A stretch of DNA of 64,000 nt from Pseudomonas sp. Gutcm_11s (GCF_028649395.1 NZ_JAQSUW010000011.1:180231-244230), one strand, 5' to 3'; counted from the first letter of the stretch, positions 17,533 to 26,906 are shown. Numbers and translations: made by a program. The notes: generated by a model not told the origin, from the sequence alone.

Positions 17533-18365
17533 TCCGTTTTCATCTGCCAGAGCTGTGGCCATTGCTCGGCCCAGCAGCAGTTGTGGTCATATTCAGGTAC
17601 TACGCGCACCTTGGCGCGATGGCCCGGCGGATAGCCGGCGACAAATGCCTCGACCAACACCGGGGGGATCACGCGATCTTGCCCGCCAAGCAGATGCAGC
17701 TGCTCCACGCTGCCAAGCCGTGTGCGCAGGTCTGCCGGGTTGAGCGAATCGCTCAGTGGGGAAACACGGTGGTACTGGGTCCAGGCGGCATGGTCGAGAT
17801 TGCCGGCCACGGTGACGACTCTGCGTACATCATCACGCCTGGCAGCCAGCAGGAGCGCCAAGGCACCTCCGCCGGAGTAGCCGACCAATACCAGGCTGCG
17901 GGCGCCTGCGCGGGCCTTCAGCTGGTCTGCGGCCGAGTCCAGGCTGTCGACTATTTCCTCGGCGAAGCGTGCACCGGTCCAATAGCGCCGATTGCACGGA
18001 GGTCGCTCCGCACCCAGGTACTGACAGGGACGCCCCAGATAGGCCACGGGGCCGCTGGGTTGGGCTAGTGCCAGACGCAGTGCGAGTGGATTGAGGGGCG
18101 TCGGATCGGCAGAGGGTTGGCGGGAGCTGAGCCAGGCCAAACCGTCGCCTTCGAGATAAATCGTCAGCTCATCACTGGCCGCTGGTTGTGCTTTCGCCGC
18201 ATAGCTCTGCAGGTCGAATATGCCAGCGTGCAGTTGCAGGTTCTGCCAGTCGCGACTTTGCGCCAGCTGGGTGGCCAGTTGGCTGCGTTGTTCGGGGGGG
18301 GGTGGGGAGGTGCAGCCGCTGCTCAGCAGTAGAGTGCAGAGCAGCGTTGCGAAAAGGCGGGGCAT
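17529..18365 (-). CDS. alpha/beta-hydrolase-fold lipoprotein
   Basis: 278 residues from ATG 18365; an in-frame upstream start at 18422 lacks support and would bury the signal. The signal MPRLFATLLCTLLLSSGC gives a lipidated Cys18. GYSGGGALALLLAARR provides the nucleophile Ser, and a later GGQDRVIPP and a C-terminal YDHNCCWAEQWP could supply the acid and His. Other visible features are EGDGLAW and GRPCQYLG. It is probably a periplasmic esterase-like enzyme anchored in the membrane; substrate unknown. Confidence 0.75.
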   Translation of the reverse strand: MPRLFATLLCTLLLSSGCTSPPPPEQRSQLATQLAQSRDWQNLQLHAGIFDLQSYAAKAQPAASDELTIYLEGDGLAWLSSRQPSADPTPLNPLALRLALAQPSGPVAYLGRPCQYLGAERPPCNRRYWTGARFAEEIVDSLDSAADQLKARAGARSLVLVGYSGGGALALLLAARRDDVRRVVTVAGNLDHAAWTQYHRVSPLSDSLNPADLRTRLGSVEQLHLLGGQDRVIPPVLVEAFVAGYPPGHRAKVRVVPEYDHNCCWAEQWPQLWQMKTD

Positions 18366-18436
18366 GATGGCTCCTGCAGGCAAGAGCCGAGGATACGCCG
18401 CCCGCAGCTGTAATACAGCCACTGGCGGCGCCGGCC

Positions 18437-21034
18437 TCAGAAGGCCCAGCGTGCCTTGAGCGATGCACCCTGTTGGGTGAAGTCGCTGCGGGCTTCGGCG
18501 TCGTAACGCAGGCTGACTTCGGTACCGCCTTCCAGGGTGTGGGTCAGGCCCAGGCCGGCGCGTGCCAGCCAGGGCTCCATATCCATCCCCGGAGTCTTGA
18601 ACGCGGCACCCGCGGCGCCGGCGTAGGTGGAGGTGATGGAGCTGTCCTCGTCGATCACGTCATAGCCTGCACCCAGGTTGGCACTGAGCACGGTGGCTTC
18701 GCTCAGGCTGTAGTCGACCTTGCCATCGACGCTGAGCAGCAGCTCTTCGGCATCGTTGCTGTCGACATCCAGATTGAGGGCGCCGGCACCTTTCTCGTGA
18801 TACGACTCGGACTCGATCCAGGTGTAGTCGGCGCGTACCGACGGCACGAAGGTCAGCTGCTCGGACAGGCGCAGGCTATGGCCGATGCCGATGCCGGCAT
18901 GCACGTTGTAACCGTCGTAGTCGGCCTTGGCGGTGGTGCCGGCGAACGGCATGTGACGCGTGCTTTCGTTGCGGTTCTGGCCAGCATCGAGCTGGAAGTT
19001 CAGCTCGGTGTCGGGAGCCAGGGCATAGCTGCCGTAGCCGATCAGCTGGAAGGTATCGATCTGCGCATCCTGCGGGGCGATGCTGGAATCGCTGTCGACA
19101 TTGGTCTCTGCGTAGGCGAACGCCAGGCCCAGGCGAGTGGTTTCGGAGACTGCGGCGTCGGCACCGATGGCCAGGCCCTTGGTGTCGGCGTCGTAGCCAG
19201 AGATGCCACTACGCTCGTCCTGATCGGCCCAGGAGCCGAAGGTCTTGATCCACAGGTTCTGCTCGGACAGCGGAGCGTCGCCGGAGGACAGGCCGCTGTT
19301 CTCACCTTGGCGCGACTGGATGATGCGGTTGATGCCAGCCAGGGTGCGGCCGGTGGCGTTGCTGGTGTTGCCGGCAACGGTGGGCAGGGTCTGGGTGACG
19401 GCGTCAGAAACTTCCTGCTCGCTGGTCAGGCCGACGAAGTTGGCGGCCAGCTCACCATTCGGATCGTTTTCGATGGCTTCGTCCAGCACGTTGGCGGCGC
19501 CTTCGGCCGGGTTGTTGCCGGTGCTCTGCACGCTATCCAGCACGCTGGCGGCCTTGGCCAGGGTCAGATCGACGGTGTTGCCGTCCTTGACCGCGCTGAA
19601 GTTGAACAGCTGCGAGTTGTCGCTGACGGCGAAGGTGCCATCGCTCTGCAGAGTGGTAGCGCTGAGCACATCCTGCAGGCTCTTGGCGCTGAAGGCGTAG
19701 TTCGGGTTGCTCACGTCGACCACGATCTTGGCATTGCTGGCCAGCTTGGCAGTACCGTCGACGACCAGCTTGCCGTAGCTGCTATCGCTGGCCACACCGA
19801 TTTTCAGGGTGCCGCTGGAGGCCTGGGAGTAGTTGCCGTGGATGGTGCCGGTAACACCGGCCGCCAGGCTCAGGGTACCGGCGTTGCTGAAGCCGCTGAG
19901 GGTAGTGATGCCGGCGTCGAGCTCACCGCTGCTGCTGGTGCCTGTGCCCATCCTCAGGGTGGCACCGTTCTCGATGACGAAACGATCCACTGCATAAGCG
20001 TTTTCGTTGCTGAAGGTGGCGCCAGACTTGAGGGTGAAGGTGCTGCTAGTCGAGAACACATCGCCAATCACGCGGGCTTTGGTGCCGGTAATGTCGATGT
20101 TGTCGATGCTGGAGCCATCTTCGGCTACAGCGATGGCCAGGTAGGGGCTGCTGATGGTGCCACTGTTGGTGAGGCGGTCGATATGCGAGTCGAACAGCAA
20201 CTGAATAGCGAAGTCTTCACCACTGATGGTGCCGCTGTTGTTGACATGACTAATCGCGGAGCCAGAGTCTGCAACCAAGCCAGCGCCATCGCTGCTGATG
20301 GTGCCGCTGTTATCGATCTGTTCGACAATGCTTTGCATCACGCCAAGGCCGTACCAGCCACCTGTGATGGTACCGCTGTTGTTGATCAGACTGGTGCTGG
20401 CATCGCCCAGCAGCATGCCGTATCCGCCCCCGCTGATCAGGCCGCTATTGGTGATGCCATTGGTCACGCTTGTGCCGATCAGGACAACCCCGGCGACGTT
20501 GGTGCCGAGAATAGTGCCGGCATTGTCGATATGGCCAAGGGTTATGTCGTACTGCTGCCCATCTGCGTAAATACCGATTTCTGCGCCCTGGATAGTGGCT
20601 CCGGCCAGGTTGCTGATACTGGTACCGGTGAGCACACCTTCTCCGGCTTCCAGCAGGATCGCAGCGCTAGGATCGCCCATGCTACTGATGTCGGCCGAGA
20701 CAATGCTGCCGGCGTTGCTGATGGTGCCGAAGGTACCGCTGTAAACCAGAACGGCAGGGTCTGTTGCTACGGTGAGGCTGCCGGTATTGGTGACAGTGGC
20801 GCTGCTGCCGCTGTAGAGGTAGCAGGTGTAGGTTTCGGCATTGCTGATAGTGGTGGTGATACCGGAGCCACCACAGAAGGCGGATGCCTGTGCCCCACTG
20901 GCTATCAGGCTAAGCCCAGCCCCCGCCAACAGCAGGGTACCGCCACTGAGTTTGCCGCGTGCGCTGGTGTGCTCGTCGACTACGACGAAGGCATTGCGGA
21001 CATGGCTCCAGACAATACGAAAAGCTTTGTTCAT
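18437..21034 (-). CDS. autotransporter (type Va secretion) with ESPR signal
   Basis: 865 residues from ATG 21034 (AGGGGAAAT upstream), eight codons inside the longest open frame. The N-terminus MNKAFRIVWSHVRNAFVVVDE is the extended signal peptide region typical of large autotransporters, followed by a hydrophobic core and AQA cleavage near residue 50. The passenger (about 50-590) is built of imperfect ~20-residue repeats around N-S/N-SGTI(S/T), indicating a right-handed beta-helix. The C-terminal ~270 residues (from NLWIKTFGSWADQDE) form the beta-barrel and end in the expected phenylalanine (KARWAF). No protease or lipase motif is visible, so it is probably an adhesin. Confidence 0.92.
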   Translation of the reverse strand: MNKAFRIVWSHVRNAFVVVDEHTSARGKLSGGTLLLAGAGLSLIASGAQASAFCGGSGITTTISNAETYTCYLYSGSSATVTNTGSLTVATDPAVLVYSGTFGTISNAGSIVSADISSMGDPSAAILLEAGEGVLTGTSISNLAGATIQGAEIGIYADGQQYDITLGHIDNAGTILGTNVAGVVLIGTSVTNGITNSGLISGGGYGMLLGDASTSLINNSGTITGGWYGLGVMQSIVEQIDNSGTISSDGAGLVADSGSAISHVNNSGTISGEDFAIQLLFDSHIDRLTNSGTISSPYLAIAVAEDGSSIDNIDITGTKARVIGDVFSTSSTFTLKSGATFSNENAYAVDRFVIENGATLRMGTGTSSSGELDAGITTLSGFSNAGTLSLAAGVTGTIHGNYSQASSGTLKIGVASDSSYGKLVVDGTAKLASNAKIVVDVSNPNYAFSAKSLQDVLSATTLQSDGTFAVSDNSQLFNFSAVKDGNTVDLTLAKAASVLDSVQSTGNNPAEGAANVLDEAIENDPNGELAANFVGLTSEQEVSDAVTQTLPTVAGNTSNATGRTLAGINRIIQSRQGENSGLSSGDAPLSEQNLWIKTFGSWADQDERSGISGYDADTKGLAIGADAAVSETTRLGLAFAYAETNVDSDSSIAPQDAQIDTFQLIGYGSYALAPDTELNFQLDAGQNRNESTRHMPFAGTTAKADYDGYNVHAGIGIGHSLRLSEQLTFVPSVRADYTWIESESYHEKGAGALNLDVDSNDAEELLLSVDGKVDYSLSEATVLSANLGAGYDVIDEDSSITSTYAGAAGAAFKTPGMDMEPWLARAGLGLTHTLEGGTEVSLRYDAEARSDFTQQGASLKARWAF

Positions 21035-21049
21035 GATTTCCCCTGGGAA

Positions 21050-21069
21050 GCCGAGCAAGGAAGCTCGGC
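21050..21069 (-). promoter_or_regulatory. 5'-UTR hairpin just upstream of the autotransporter ribosome binding site
   Basis: On the minus strand GCCGAGC-ttcctt-GCTCGGC ends a few bases before CCCAGGGGAAATCATG. There is no T tract, so it is not a terminator. A stem this close to the ribosome binding site could affect mRNA stability or translation (inference). Confidence 0.35.
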
Positions 21070-21304
21070 AAACGATGCGAAAGCGGTTTTTGACGTGTTG
21101 TTTAGCAGGAGTCGCGCTCTTGTCGGCGCGTTCCTTGTGTGGCCGCCAGTGGATGGCAGATTGATGGCATTTTGCCTGAATATATTGGTACGTGGGTGCC
21201 GTTTACGGCCAACGAGGGCGAGGTTTTGTTGTGACCAGCGCTATACAGCCGGCCGATGCCCTGTTTTCATACCCGCCGATACCGGCCTCTGGAGTTGATT
21301 GGCG

Positions 21305-21982
21305 ATGATGGTGCATATCCCGCGGGTGCTGGGTCCGCAGCAAGTGGCCGAGTGCCGCCAGCTTCTGCTGCAGGCGCATTGGGTTGATGGCAAAGGCACG
21401 GCAGGCCACCAGGCCATCACGGTCAAGGACAACCTGCAGCTGCCGGATGACTCGGGCGAGGCCAAGGCGGTTGGGCAGGTGATTCTTCAGGCACTGGAGC
21501 GCAATCCACTGTTCATCTCGGCGGCCTTGCCGCAGAGCATCCTGCCGCCGCGTTTCAACTGCTACCAGGGCGGGCAGGCCTACGGCGCGCATGTCGACAA
21601 CGCCATCATCGCGAATCAGGGCCAGCGCATGCGCACGGACTTGTCGGCCACGCTGTTCCTCACCGAGCCGCAGGAGTACGACGGTGGCGAGTTGCTGGTG
21701 GACGATACCTATGGCGCACACAGCGTCAAGCTGGCCGCTGGCGACATGATCCTCTATCCCTCCACCAGCCTGCATCGGGTCAACCCGGTGACGCGTGGTG
21801 CACGGATCAGTGCCTTCTTCTGGATCCAGAGCATGGTGCGTGACGATGCTGAACGCAGCCTGCTGTTCCAACTGGACAACAGCGTGCAGCAACTCAATCG
21901 CGAGCTGGGTAACGGGCATGCCAGTTGTGCTCAGCTGACCGGGGTCTACCACAACTTGCTGCGGCGCTGGGCCGAGGTTTGA
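21305..21982 (+). CDS. Fe(II)/2-oxoglutarate-dependent PKHD-type hydroxylase (PiuC/YbiX family)
   Basis: 225 residues from ATG 21305, ten bases after GGAG; a TTG two codons earlier is less likely. The family is recognisable from [58 protein letters not shown] and [17 protein letters not shown]. The iron ligands are His96, Asp98 and His157, with Arg167 for 2-oxoglutarate. Homologues are usually beside TonB-dependent siderophore receptors (piuA) and are iron-regulated. Here it stands alone between an autotransporter and the atu cluster, and I see no convincing Fur box. The physiological substrate in the family is not settled. Confidence 0.9.
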   Translation: MMVHIPRVLGPQQVAECRQLLLQAHWVDGKGTAGHQAITVKDNLQLPDDSGEAKAVGQVILQALERNPLFISAALPQSILPPRFNCYQGGQAYGAHVDNAIIANQGQRMRTDLSATLFLTEPQEYDGGELLVDDTYGAHSVKLAAGDMILYPSTSLHRVNPVTRGARISAFFWIQSMVRDDAERSLLFQLDNSVQQLNRELGNGHASCAQLTGVYHNLLRRWAEV

Positions 21983-22040
21983 TGAAGGAAAAGCGCGCCA
22001 GTCCAAGGGGAGGATGACTGGCGCGCGGTAACGCAGGGTT

Positions 22041-22859
22041 TCAGTCGACGAACAGGTCGGTCATCAGCTTGCCAGCAGGGTCGTAGCGGTATTGCTCGAA
22101 GTCGCTTTGGCCCTGTTCGCGGAGGATTTCCTCGTCGATCAGCAGGCGGCCGCTGATCGTGCGTTCGCTGCTGGCGAGGATGGCGCAGGCGGCGTCGGCC
22201 ATGATTGCTGGCAGGCGCGCGGCCTTCATCACTGCCGGGCCGCCGGCTTCGAATTCGATGGCGGCGGTGGCGATCACCGTCTTCGGCCACAGCGAGTTGA
22301 CGCTGATGCCGTACTTCCTGAATTCCTCGTGCATGCCCAGGGTCAGCATGCTCATGCCGTATTTGGTGGTGGTGTAGGGGCCGTAGCTGGCGAACCACTT
22401 GGGGTCGAGGTTGATCGGTGGCGACAGGCTGAGGATGTGCCCCTTGCTCTGCTTCAGATAGGGCAGCACGGCCTGGCTGCAGACCATCACCGCGCGGCTG
22501 TTGATCTGGTACATCAGGTCGAAGCGCTTGGGCTCCAGGTGCTCGACGCCCTTGAGGCGGATGGCGCCGGCGTTGTTGATCAGCGCGTCGATGCCGCCGA
22601 AGTGGGCGGCGGCCTGGGCCATGGCGGCCTTCACTGCTTCTTCGTCACGCACGTCCAGTTGCAGGGCCAGGGCCTTGCCGCCAGCGGCTTCGACCTCGGC
22701 AGCCACCGAGTAAATGGTGCCCGGCAGCTTGGCGTGGGCCTCGGCGCTCTTGGCGGCGATGACGATATTGGCGCCCTGGGCGGCGGCCTTGAGGGCGATT
22801 TCGCGGCCGATGCCGCGGCTGGCACCGGTGATGAACAGGGTTTTGCCTTGCAGAGACAT
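22041..22859 (-). CDS. atuG: short-chain dehydrogenase/reductase AtuG
   Basis: 272 residues. Rossmann motif TGASRGIGREIALKAAAQGA, NNAG at about 94, and catalytic Tyr-Lys in SYGPYTTTKYGMSML; the sequence resembles HSDL2-type SDRs. As the last gene of the atu operon it corresponds to AtuG, an SDR proposed to act on terpenoid alcohol/aldehyde or 3-hydroxyacyl-CoA intermediates of citronellol breakdown; the exact step is not established. The upstream leader carries overlapping AANAANAA motifs (22879-22889). The acyl-CoA synthetase atuH that follows atuG in P. aeruginosa is missing here. Confidence 0.85.
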   Translation of the reverse strand: MSLQGKTLFITGASRGIGREIALKAAAQGANIVIAAKSAEAHAKLPGTIYSVAAEVEAAGGKALALQLDVRDEEAVKAAMAQAAAHFGGIDALINNAGAIRLKGVEHLEPKRFDLMYQINSRAVMVCSQAVLPYLKQSKGHILSLSPPINLDPKWFASYGPYTTTKYGMSMLTLGMHEEFRKYGISVNSLWPKTVIATAAIEFEAGGPAVMKAARLPAIMADAACAILASSERTISGRLLIDEEILREQGQSDFEQYRYDPAGKLMTDLFVD

Positions 22860-22878
22860 GCGGGTGCTCCGTAGCTCG

Positions 22879-22889
22879 TTGTTCTTGTT
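22879..22889 (-). promoter_or_regulatory. Hfq-Crc (CA-motif) site upstream of atuG
   Basis: On the minus strand AACAAGAACAA contains two overlapping AANAANAA matches (AACAAGAA and AAGAACAA), 20-30 bases before the atuG start. In pseudomonads Hfq with Crc binds such A-rich motifs near ribosome sites to repress use of secondary carbon sources. Confidence 0.5.
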
Positions 22890-22927
22890 GATCGGCGGAT
22901 CACGGGGGGCATGGCGCCCCCGGAATG

Positions 22928-24916
22928 TCAGGCTTCGGCGGCTTCGACTTCCACCAGCAGCTGGCGATTCTTCACCTGGTCGCCTTGGCTGACCTGCACG
23001 CGGCGGATCACGCCGTCGATGCCGGCCTTGAGCGGGTGTTCCATCTTCATCGCTTCCAGCACCACCAGCAGCTGGCCCTTGCTGACCTGCTCGCCTTCGG
23101 CCACCAGCACTTCGACGATCGCACCATCCATCGGCGCCTTGACCGTGCCGGAGCTGGCGGCGTTCTGCCCGCCGGCTGGTTCGTGAGTGACGTCGGTGAG
23201 TTCCAGGTTGCCGTTATGGCCATACAGCCACAGCTGCTCGCCGGCCAGGTGATAGGCGCGGCGCTGGCGGATGCCGTCCAGCTCCAGGGTGGCCCAGCGG
23301 CCGTCGCTGGCCAGCAGGCGCAGCTCGACGCTTTGCTCACCGATCTGCGCGCGCAGCAGCGGCTGTTCGCCGGATTCCACCACCTGCAGCTCGACCGCGT
23401 GTTTCTGCTCGCCCTGCTTGAGCACGAAGCTCCACGGCGCGCCGCTGCTGTTACGCCAGCCGGCCAGGCCGGACTGGTGCGCATTGGCGCCGGCCGAGGC
23501 CTGGTAGAGCAGGGCGGCGGCGGTAGCCAACTCGGCTGCAGCCGGCGCTTGTGGCGTCAGGCTCGGGTCATTGGCGAAGTGCTCGCCGATGAACGCGGTG
23601 GTGGCATTGCCGGCGGCAAATTCGGGGTGCGCCAGCAGGTTGGCGAGGAAGCGCTGGTTACCGTTGACGCCCAGTAGCACGCAGTCCTCCACGGCGCGTA
23701 CCAGCTTGCGCCGGGCCTCGTCGCGGGTGGCGCCGTAGGCGATGACCTTGGCCAGCATCGGGTCGTAGAACGGGGTCACGGCCTGGCCTTCGACCAGGCC
23801 GTGGTCGATGCGTACGCCGTCGCGCAGTGCCGGTTCCCAGCGCAGCACCTGGCCGGTCTGCGGCAGGAAGTTGTGCGCCGCATCTTCGGCGTACAAGCGC
23901 ACTTCCATGGCATGGCCGGTGAGGCGGATTTCTTCCTGCTTGAGCGGCAGCGGCTGGCCCTCGGCTGCGCGGATCTGCCAGGCGACCAGATCCTGGCCGG
24001 TGATCAGCTCGGTGACCGGGTGCTCGACCTGCAGGCGGGTGTTCATTTCCAGGAAGTAGAAGGCGCCGCTGCTATCCAGCAGGAATTCCACGGTGCCGGC
24101 GCCGACGTAGTTGACCGACGCAGCGGCCTTCACTGCCGCCTCGCCCATGGCCTGGCGCAGCTCGGGCGTCATCACCGGGCAGGGCGCTTCCTCGACCACT
24201 TTCTGGTGGCGGCGCTGCACCGAGCAGTCGCGCTCGCCGAGGTAGACGATGTTGCCGTGCTGGTCGCCGAATACCTGGATTTCCACGTGACGCGGCTGAA
24301 TCACCGCGCGCTCGAGAATCAGCTCGCCGGAGCCGAAGGCGTTCTGCGCTTCGGAGCGGGCGGTGCGGATCTGCGCAGCCAGTTCGGATGACTCATGCAC
24401 CAGGCGCATGCCGCGGCCACCGCCGCCGGCGCTGGCCTTGATCATCAGCGGGTAGCCGATGCGCTCGGCTTCGCGGGCCAGGGTCTCGTCATCCTGGGCC
24501 GCGCCTTCGTAGCCGGGGATGCACGGCACGCCGGCTTCGAGCATGGCGATCTTCGACAGGCGCTTGCTGCCCATCAGGTGGATGGCTTCCACGGTCGGGC
24601 CGATGAAGACGATTCCGGCCGCCTCGCAGGCGCGGGCGAAGTCGGCGTTCTCGGAGAGGAAGCCATAGCCGGGGTGGATCGCGTCGGCGCCGGTTTTCTG
24701 CGCGGCGGCGATGATGTTGTCGATCACCAGGTAGGACTGGTTGACCTGCGCCGGGCCGATGCACACGGCTTCGTCGGCCAGTTGCACATGGCGGGCGCCG
24801 GCGTCGGCCTCGGAGAATACCGCCACGGTGCGGTAGCCGAGGTCCTGGGCGGTGCGCATCACCCGGCAGGCGATCTCGCCGCGGTTGGCGATCAGAATCT
24901 TGTTGAAGGCGGGCAT
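22928..24916 (-). CDS. atuF: geranyl-CoA carboxylase alpha (biotin) subunit AtuF
   Basis: 662 residues from ATG 24916 (AGGAGC upstream); the longer open frame into atuE is not coding. Biotin carboxylase domain (about 1-450) beginning MPAFNKILIANRGEIACRVM, with the ATP-grasp loop KASAGGGGRGMRL and EMNTRLQVEHPVTE. The C-terminal biotinyl domain has EAMKMEHPL, biotin on Lys624. With AtuC it carboxylates geranyl-CoA to isohexenylglutaconyl-CoA. A methylcrotonyl-CoA carboxylase (liuD) would look similar, but the neighbouring atuA/atuR genes decide for geranyl-CoA carboxylase. Confidence 0.92.
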   Translation of the reverse strand: MPAFNKILIANRGEIACRVMRTAQDLGYRTVAVFSEADAGARHVQLADEAVCIGPAQVNQSYLVIDNIIAAAQKTGADAIHPGYGFLSENADFARACEAAGIVFIGPTVEAIHLMGSKRLSKIAMLEAGVPCIPGYEGAAQDDETLAREAERIGYPLMIKASAGGGGRGMRLVHESSELAAQIRTARSEAQNAFGSGELILERAVIQPRHVEIQVFGDQHGNIVYLGERDCSVQRRHQKVVEEAPCPVMTPELRQAMGEAAVKAAASVNYVGAGTVEFLLDSSGAFYFLEMNTRLQVEHPVTELITGQDLVAWQIRAAEGQPLPLKQEEIRLTGHAMEVRLYAEDAAHNFLPQTGQVLRWEPALRDGVRIDHGLVEGQAVTPFYDPMLAKVIAYGATRDEARRKLVRAVEDCVLLGVNGNQRFLANLLAHPEFAAGNATTAFIGEHFANDPSLTPQAPAAAELATAAALLYQASAGANAHQSGLAGWRNSSGAPWSFVLKQGEQKHAVELQVVESGEQPLLRAQIGEQSVELRLLASDGRWATLELDGIRQRRAYHLAGEQLWLYGHNGNLELTDVTHEPAGGQNAASSGTVKAPMDGAIVEVLVAEGEQVSKGQLLVVLEAMKMEHPLKAGIDGVIRRVQVSQGDQVKNRQLLVEVEAAEA

Positions 24917-24932
24917 CGTCGTGCTCCTGCTG

Positions 24933-24940
24933 TTGTTATT
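24933..24940 (-). promoter_or_regulatory. Hfq-Crc (CA-motif) site at the atuF ribosome binding site
   Basis: AATAACAA (minus strand) is a perfect AANAANAA motif overlapping the atuE stop codon and lying directly 5' of the CAGCAGGAGC ribosome site of atuF. Confidence 0.55.
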
Positions 24941-25733
24941 GAGCCCAGGAGGGCTTGCGCTTCTGCACGAAGGCCATGGTGCCTTCCGCGCCTTCGCTGC
25001 CCAGCACCGCTTCGGCGAACTGGCCGGCGGCGTGGTCGAGCAGGCTGCCGAGGTGTTCCGTCTCGGTGGCCAGCAGCAGCGCCTTGGTCGCCGCATTGGC
25101 GCCGGGGGCGCACTGGCGGATCTGCTGCAGGCATTCGGCGAGGCGGTCGACCACGGCCTGGTCGTCGGCCTCGCAGAAGTGCACCAGACCCAGGCGCAGG
25201 GCTTCGGCACCGTCGAAGCGGGCGGCGGTCAGGGCCAGGCGACGGGCCTGGGTCAGGCCGATGCGCTTGACCACGAACGGGGCGATCTGGGCCGGCAGAA
25301 TGCCCAGGCTGGTTTCCGGCAGGCCGAACTTGGCGCCCTGGTGGGCGATGGCGATATCGGACACGCAGGCCAGGCCGAAACCGCCGCCGAGCACCGCGCC
25401 TTCCAGCACGGCGACCAGCACCTGCGGCGCACACTGGGCTTCCTCCAGCAGGCTGCCGAAGGCGCGGTTCAGCTCACGGTAGGCGTTGCCACCCTTGGCC
25501 CGCGCACCGGCCATGTCCTTGATGTCGCCGCCGGCGCAGAAGTGGCCGTCGGCACCGCGCAGCACCAGGGCGCGCACGCCCTGGTCGCCACGCACCGCGC
25601 GCAGTACGGCGCGCAGTTCCTCGACCATCGCCAGGCTCATGGCGTTGCGGCTTTCCGGGCGGTTGAGGGTGACGTAGAGCACGCCCTCGACCTGTTCCAG
25701 CAGCAGGGTTTGGCAGTTCGGCAGTTCGGCCAT
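24936..25733 (-). CDS. atuE: isohexenylglutaconyl-CoA hydratase AtuE
   Basis: 265 residues of the crotonase superfamily. Oxyanion-hole segments are FCAGGDIKDM (about 65-74) and LGGGFGLAC (about 115-123), and the glutamate at 140 in LPETSLGILP matches a conserved catalytic position. In the pathway it hydrates isohexenylglutaconyl-CoA to 3-hydroxy-3-isohexenylglutaryl-CoA. It sits 10 bp after atuD and 19 bp before the atuF start in one operon. LiuC (methylglutaconyl-CoA hydratase) is the closest alternative by family, excluded by context. Confidence 0.9.
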   Translation of the reverse strand: MAELPNCQTLLLEQVEGVLYVTLNRPESRNAMSLAMVEELRAVLRAVRGDQGVRALVLRGADGHFCAGGDIKDMAGARAKGGNAYRELNRAFGSLLEEAQCAPQVLVAVLEGAVLGGGFGLACVSDIAIAHQGAKFGLPETSLGILPAQIAPFVVKRIGLTQARRLALTAARFDGAEALRLGLVHFCEADDQAVVDRLAECLQQIRQCAPGANAATKALLLATETEHLGSLLDHAAGQFAEAVLGSEGAEGTMAFVQKRKPSWAQ

Positions 25734-25743
25734 GGTCGCGTCC

Positions 25744-26904
25744 TCAGCCTTTCTTCTTGCCGGGCAGAATGCCCATCAGCTTGCAGATGATGCCGAGCAT
25801 GATTTCGTCGGCGCCGCCGCCAATGGAGACCAGGCGCACGTCGCGGTAGGCGCGCGATACCGGGTTGTCCCACATGAAGCCCATGCCGCCCCAGTACTGC
25901 AGGCAGCTGTCGGTGACTTCGCGGCCCAGGCGGCCGGCCTTGAGCTTGGCCATGGAGGCCAGCTTGGTGACGTCCTTGCCTTTCACGTACAGCTCGGTGG
26001 CGTGATAGACGAGGGCGCGCAGGGCTTCGATCTCGCTCTGCAGTTCGGCCATGCGGAAGTGGATGACCTGGTTGTCGATCAGCGGCTGGCCGAAGGTGTG
26101 GCGCTGCTTGCAGTACTCGATGGTGCTGTCCACGCAGTACTCCAGGCCCTTGATCATGTTGGCCGCGCCGAACATGCGCTCTTCCTGGAACTGCAGCATC
26201 TGCATCATGAAGCCGGCGCCTTCGTGGCCGATGCGGTTGCGCTGCGGCACGCGCACGTTGTCGAAGAACACCTGGGCGGTCTCCGAGCTGCGCATGCCGA
26301 GCTTGTCCAGGTGCGGGCTGAGGGTGATGCCCGGGGTGTTCATCGGCACCACGATCAGCGACTTGTTGACGTGGGGCTTGTCGTCGCTGGTGTTGGCCAG
26401 CAGGCAGATGAAGTCGGCAGACGGCGAGTTGGTGATCCACATCTTGCTGCCGTTGATCACGTAGTCGTCACCGTCCTTGCGTGCGGTGGTCTTCAGCCCG
26501 GCCACGTCGGAGCCGGCGCCGACCTCGGAGACGCCGATGCAGCCGACCATGTCGCCGGCGATGGCGGGGCGCAGGAATTCCTCGCGCAGCTCATCGGAGC
26601 CGAAGCGCGCCAGGGCCGGGGTGCACATGTCGGTCTGCACGCCGATGGCCATCGGGATGCCGCCGCAGTGGATGGTGCCGAACTCTTCGGCGGCGACCAC
26701 CGAGTAGCTGTAGTCCAGGCCCATGCCGCCGAATTTTTCCGGCTTGGAGATGCCCAGCAGGCCAAGGTCGCCGGCCTTCTTGAAGATCTCGTGCATGGGG
26801 AATTTGCCGGCCTTTTCCCACTCGTCGACGTGCGGGTTGATTTCCTTGTCGACGAAGTTGCGGACGGTGCGGCGGAGTTCGTCGTGTTCCTGGGTAAAGA
26901 TCAT
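25744..26904 (-). CDS. atuD: citronellyl-CoA dehydrogenase AtuD
   Basis: 386 residues of the acyl-CoA dehydrogenase family: N-terminal helical domain starting MIFTQEHDELRRTVRNFVDKE, central ITNSPSADFICLLANTS sheet region, C-terminal QYWGGMGFMWDNPVSRAYRD. It oxidises citronellyl-CoA to geranyl-CoA and passes electrons to ETF (etfBA/etfD earlier in this window). The usual catalytic glutamate of the EGTSEIQ motif is replaced (GGGADEIM), as in the long-chain and isovaleryl classes where the base lies in another helix; I did not locate that base with certainty. An AACAATAA motif lies between its ribosome site and start. Confidence 0.9.
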   Translation of the reverse strand: MIFTQEHDELRRTVRNFVDKEINPHVDEWEKAGKFPMHEIFKKAGDLGLLGISKPEKFGGMGLDYSYSVVAAEEFGTIHCGGIPMAIGVQTDMCTPALARFGSDELREEFLRPAIAGDMVGCIGVSEVGAGSDVAGLKTTARKDGDDYVINGSKMWITNSPSADFICLLANTSDDKPHVNKSLIVVPMNTPGITLSPHLDKLGMRSSETAQVFFDNVRVPQRNRIGHEGAGFMMQMLQFQEERMFGAANMIKGLEYCVDSTIEYCKQRHTFGQPLIDNQVIHFRMAELQSEIEALRALVYHATELYVKGKDVTKLASMAKLKAGRLGREVTDSCLQYWGGMGFMWDNPVSRAYRDVRLVSIGGGADEIMLGIICKLMGILPGKKKG

Positions 26905-26906
26905 TT

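Noticed and set aside
19900..20900. repeated segments suggesting a tandem or CRISPR-like repeat array
   Set aside because: The repeats are the imperfect protein repeats of the autotransporter passenger, degenerate at DNA level and without constant spacer length.
18473..21298. 941-residue plus-strand frame opposite the autotransporter
   Set aside because: The minus-strand protein has an ESPR signal, passenger repeats and a beta-barrel ending in Phe; the plus frame is Gly/Ala/Val low complexity without domains.
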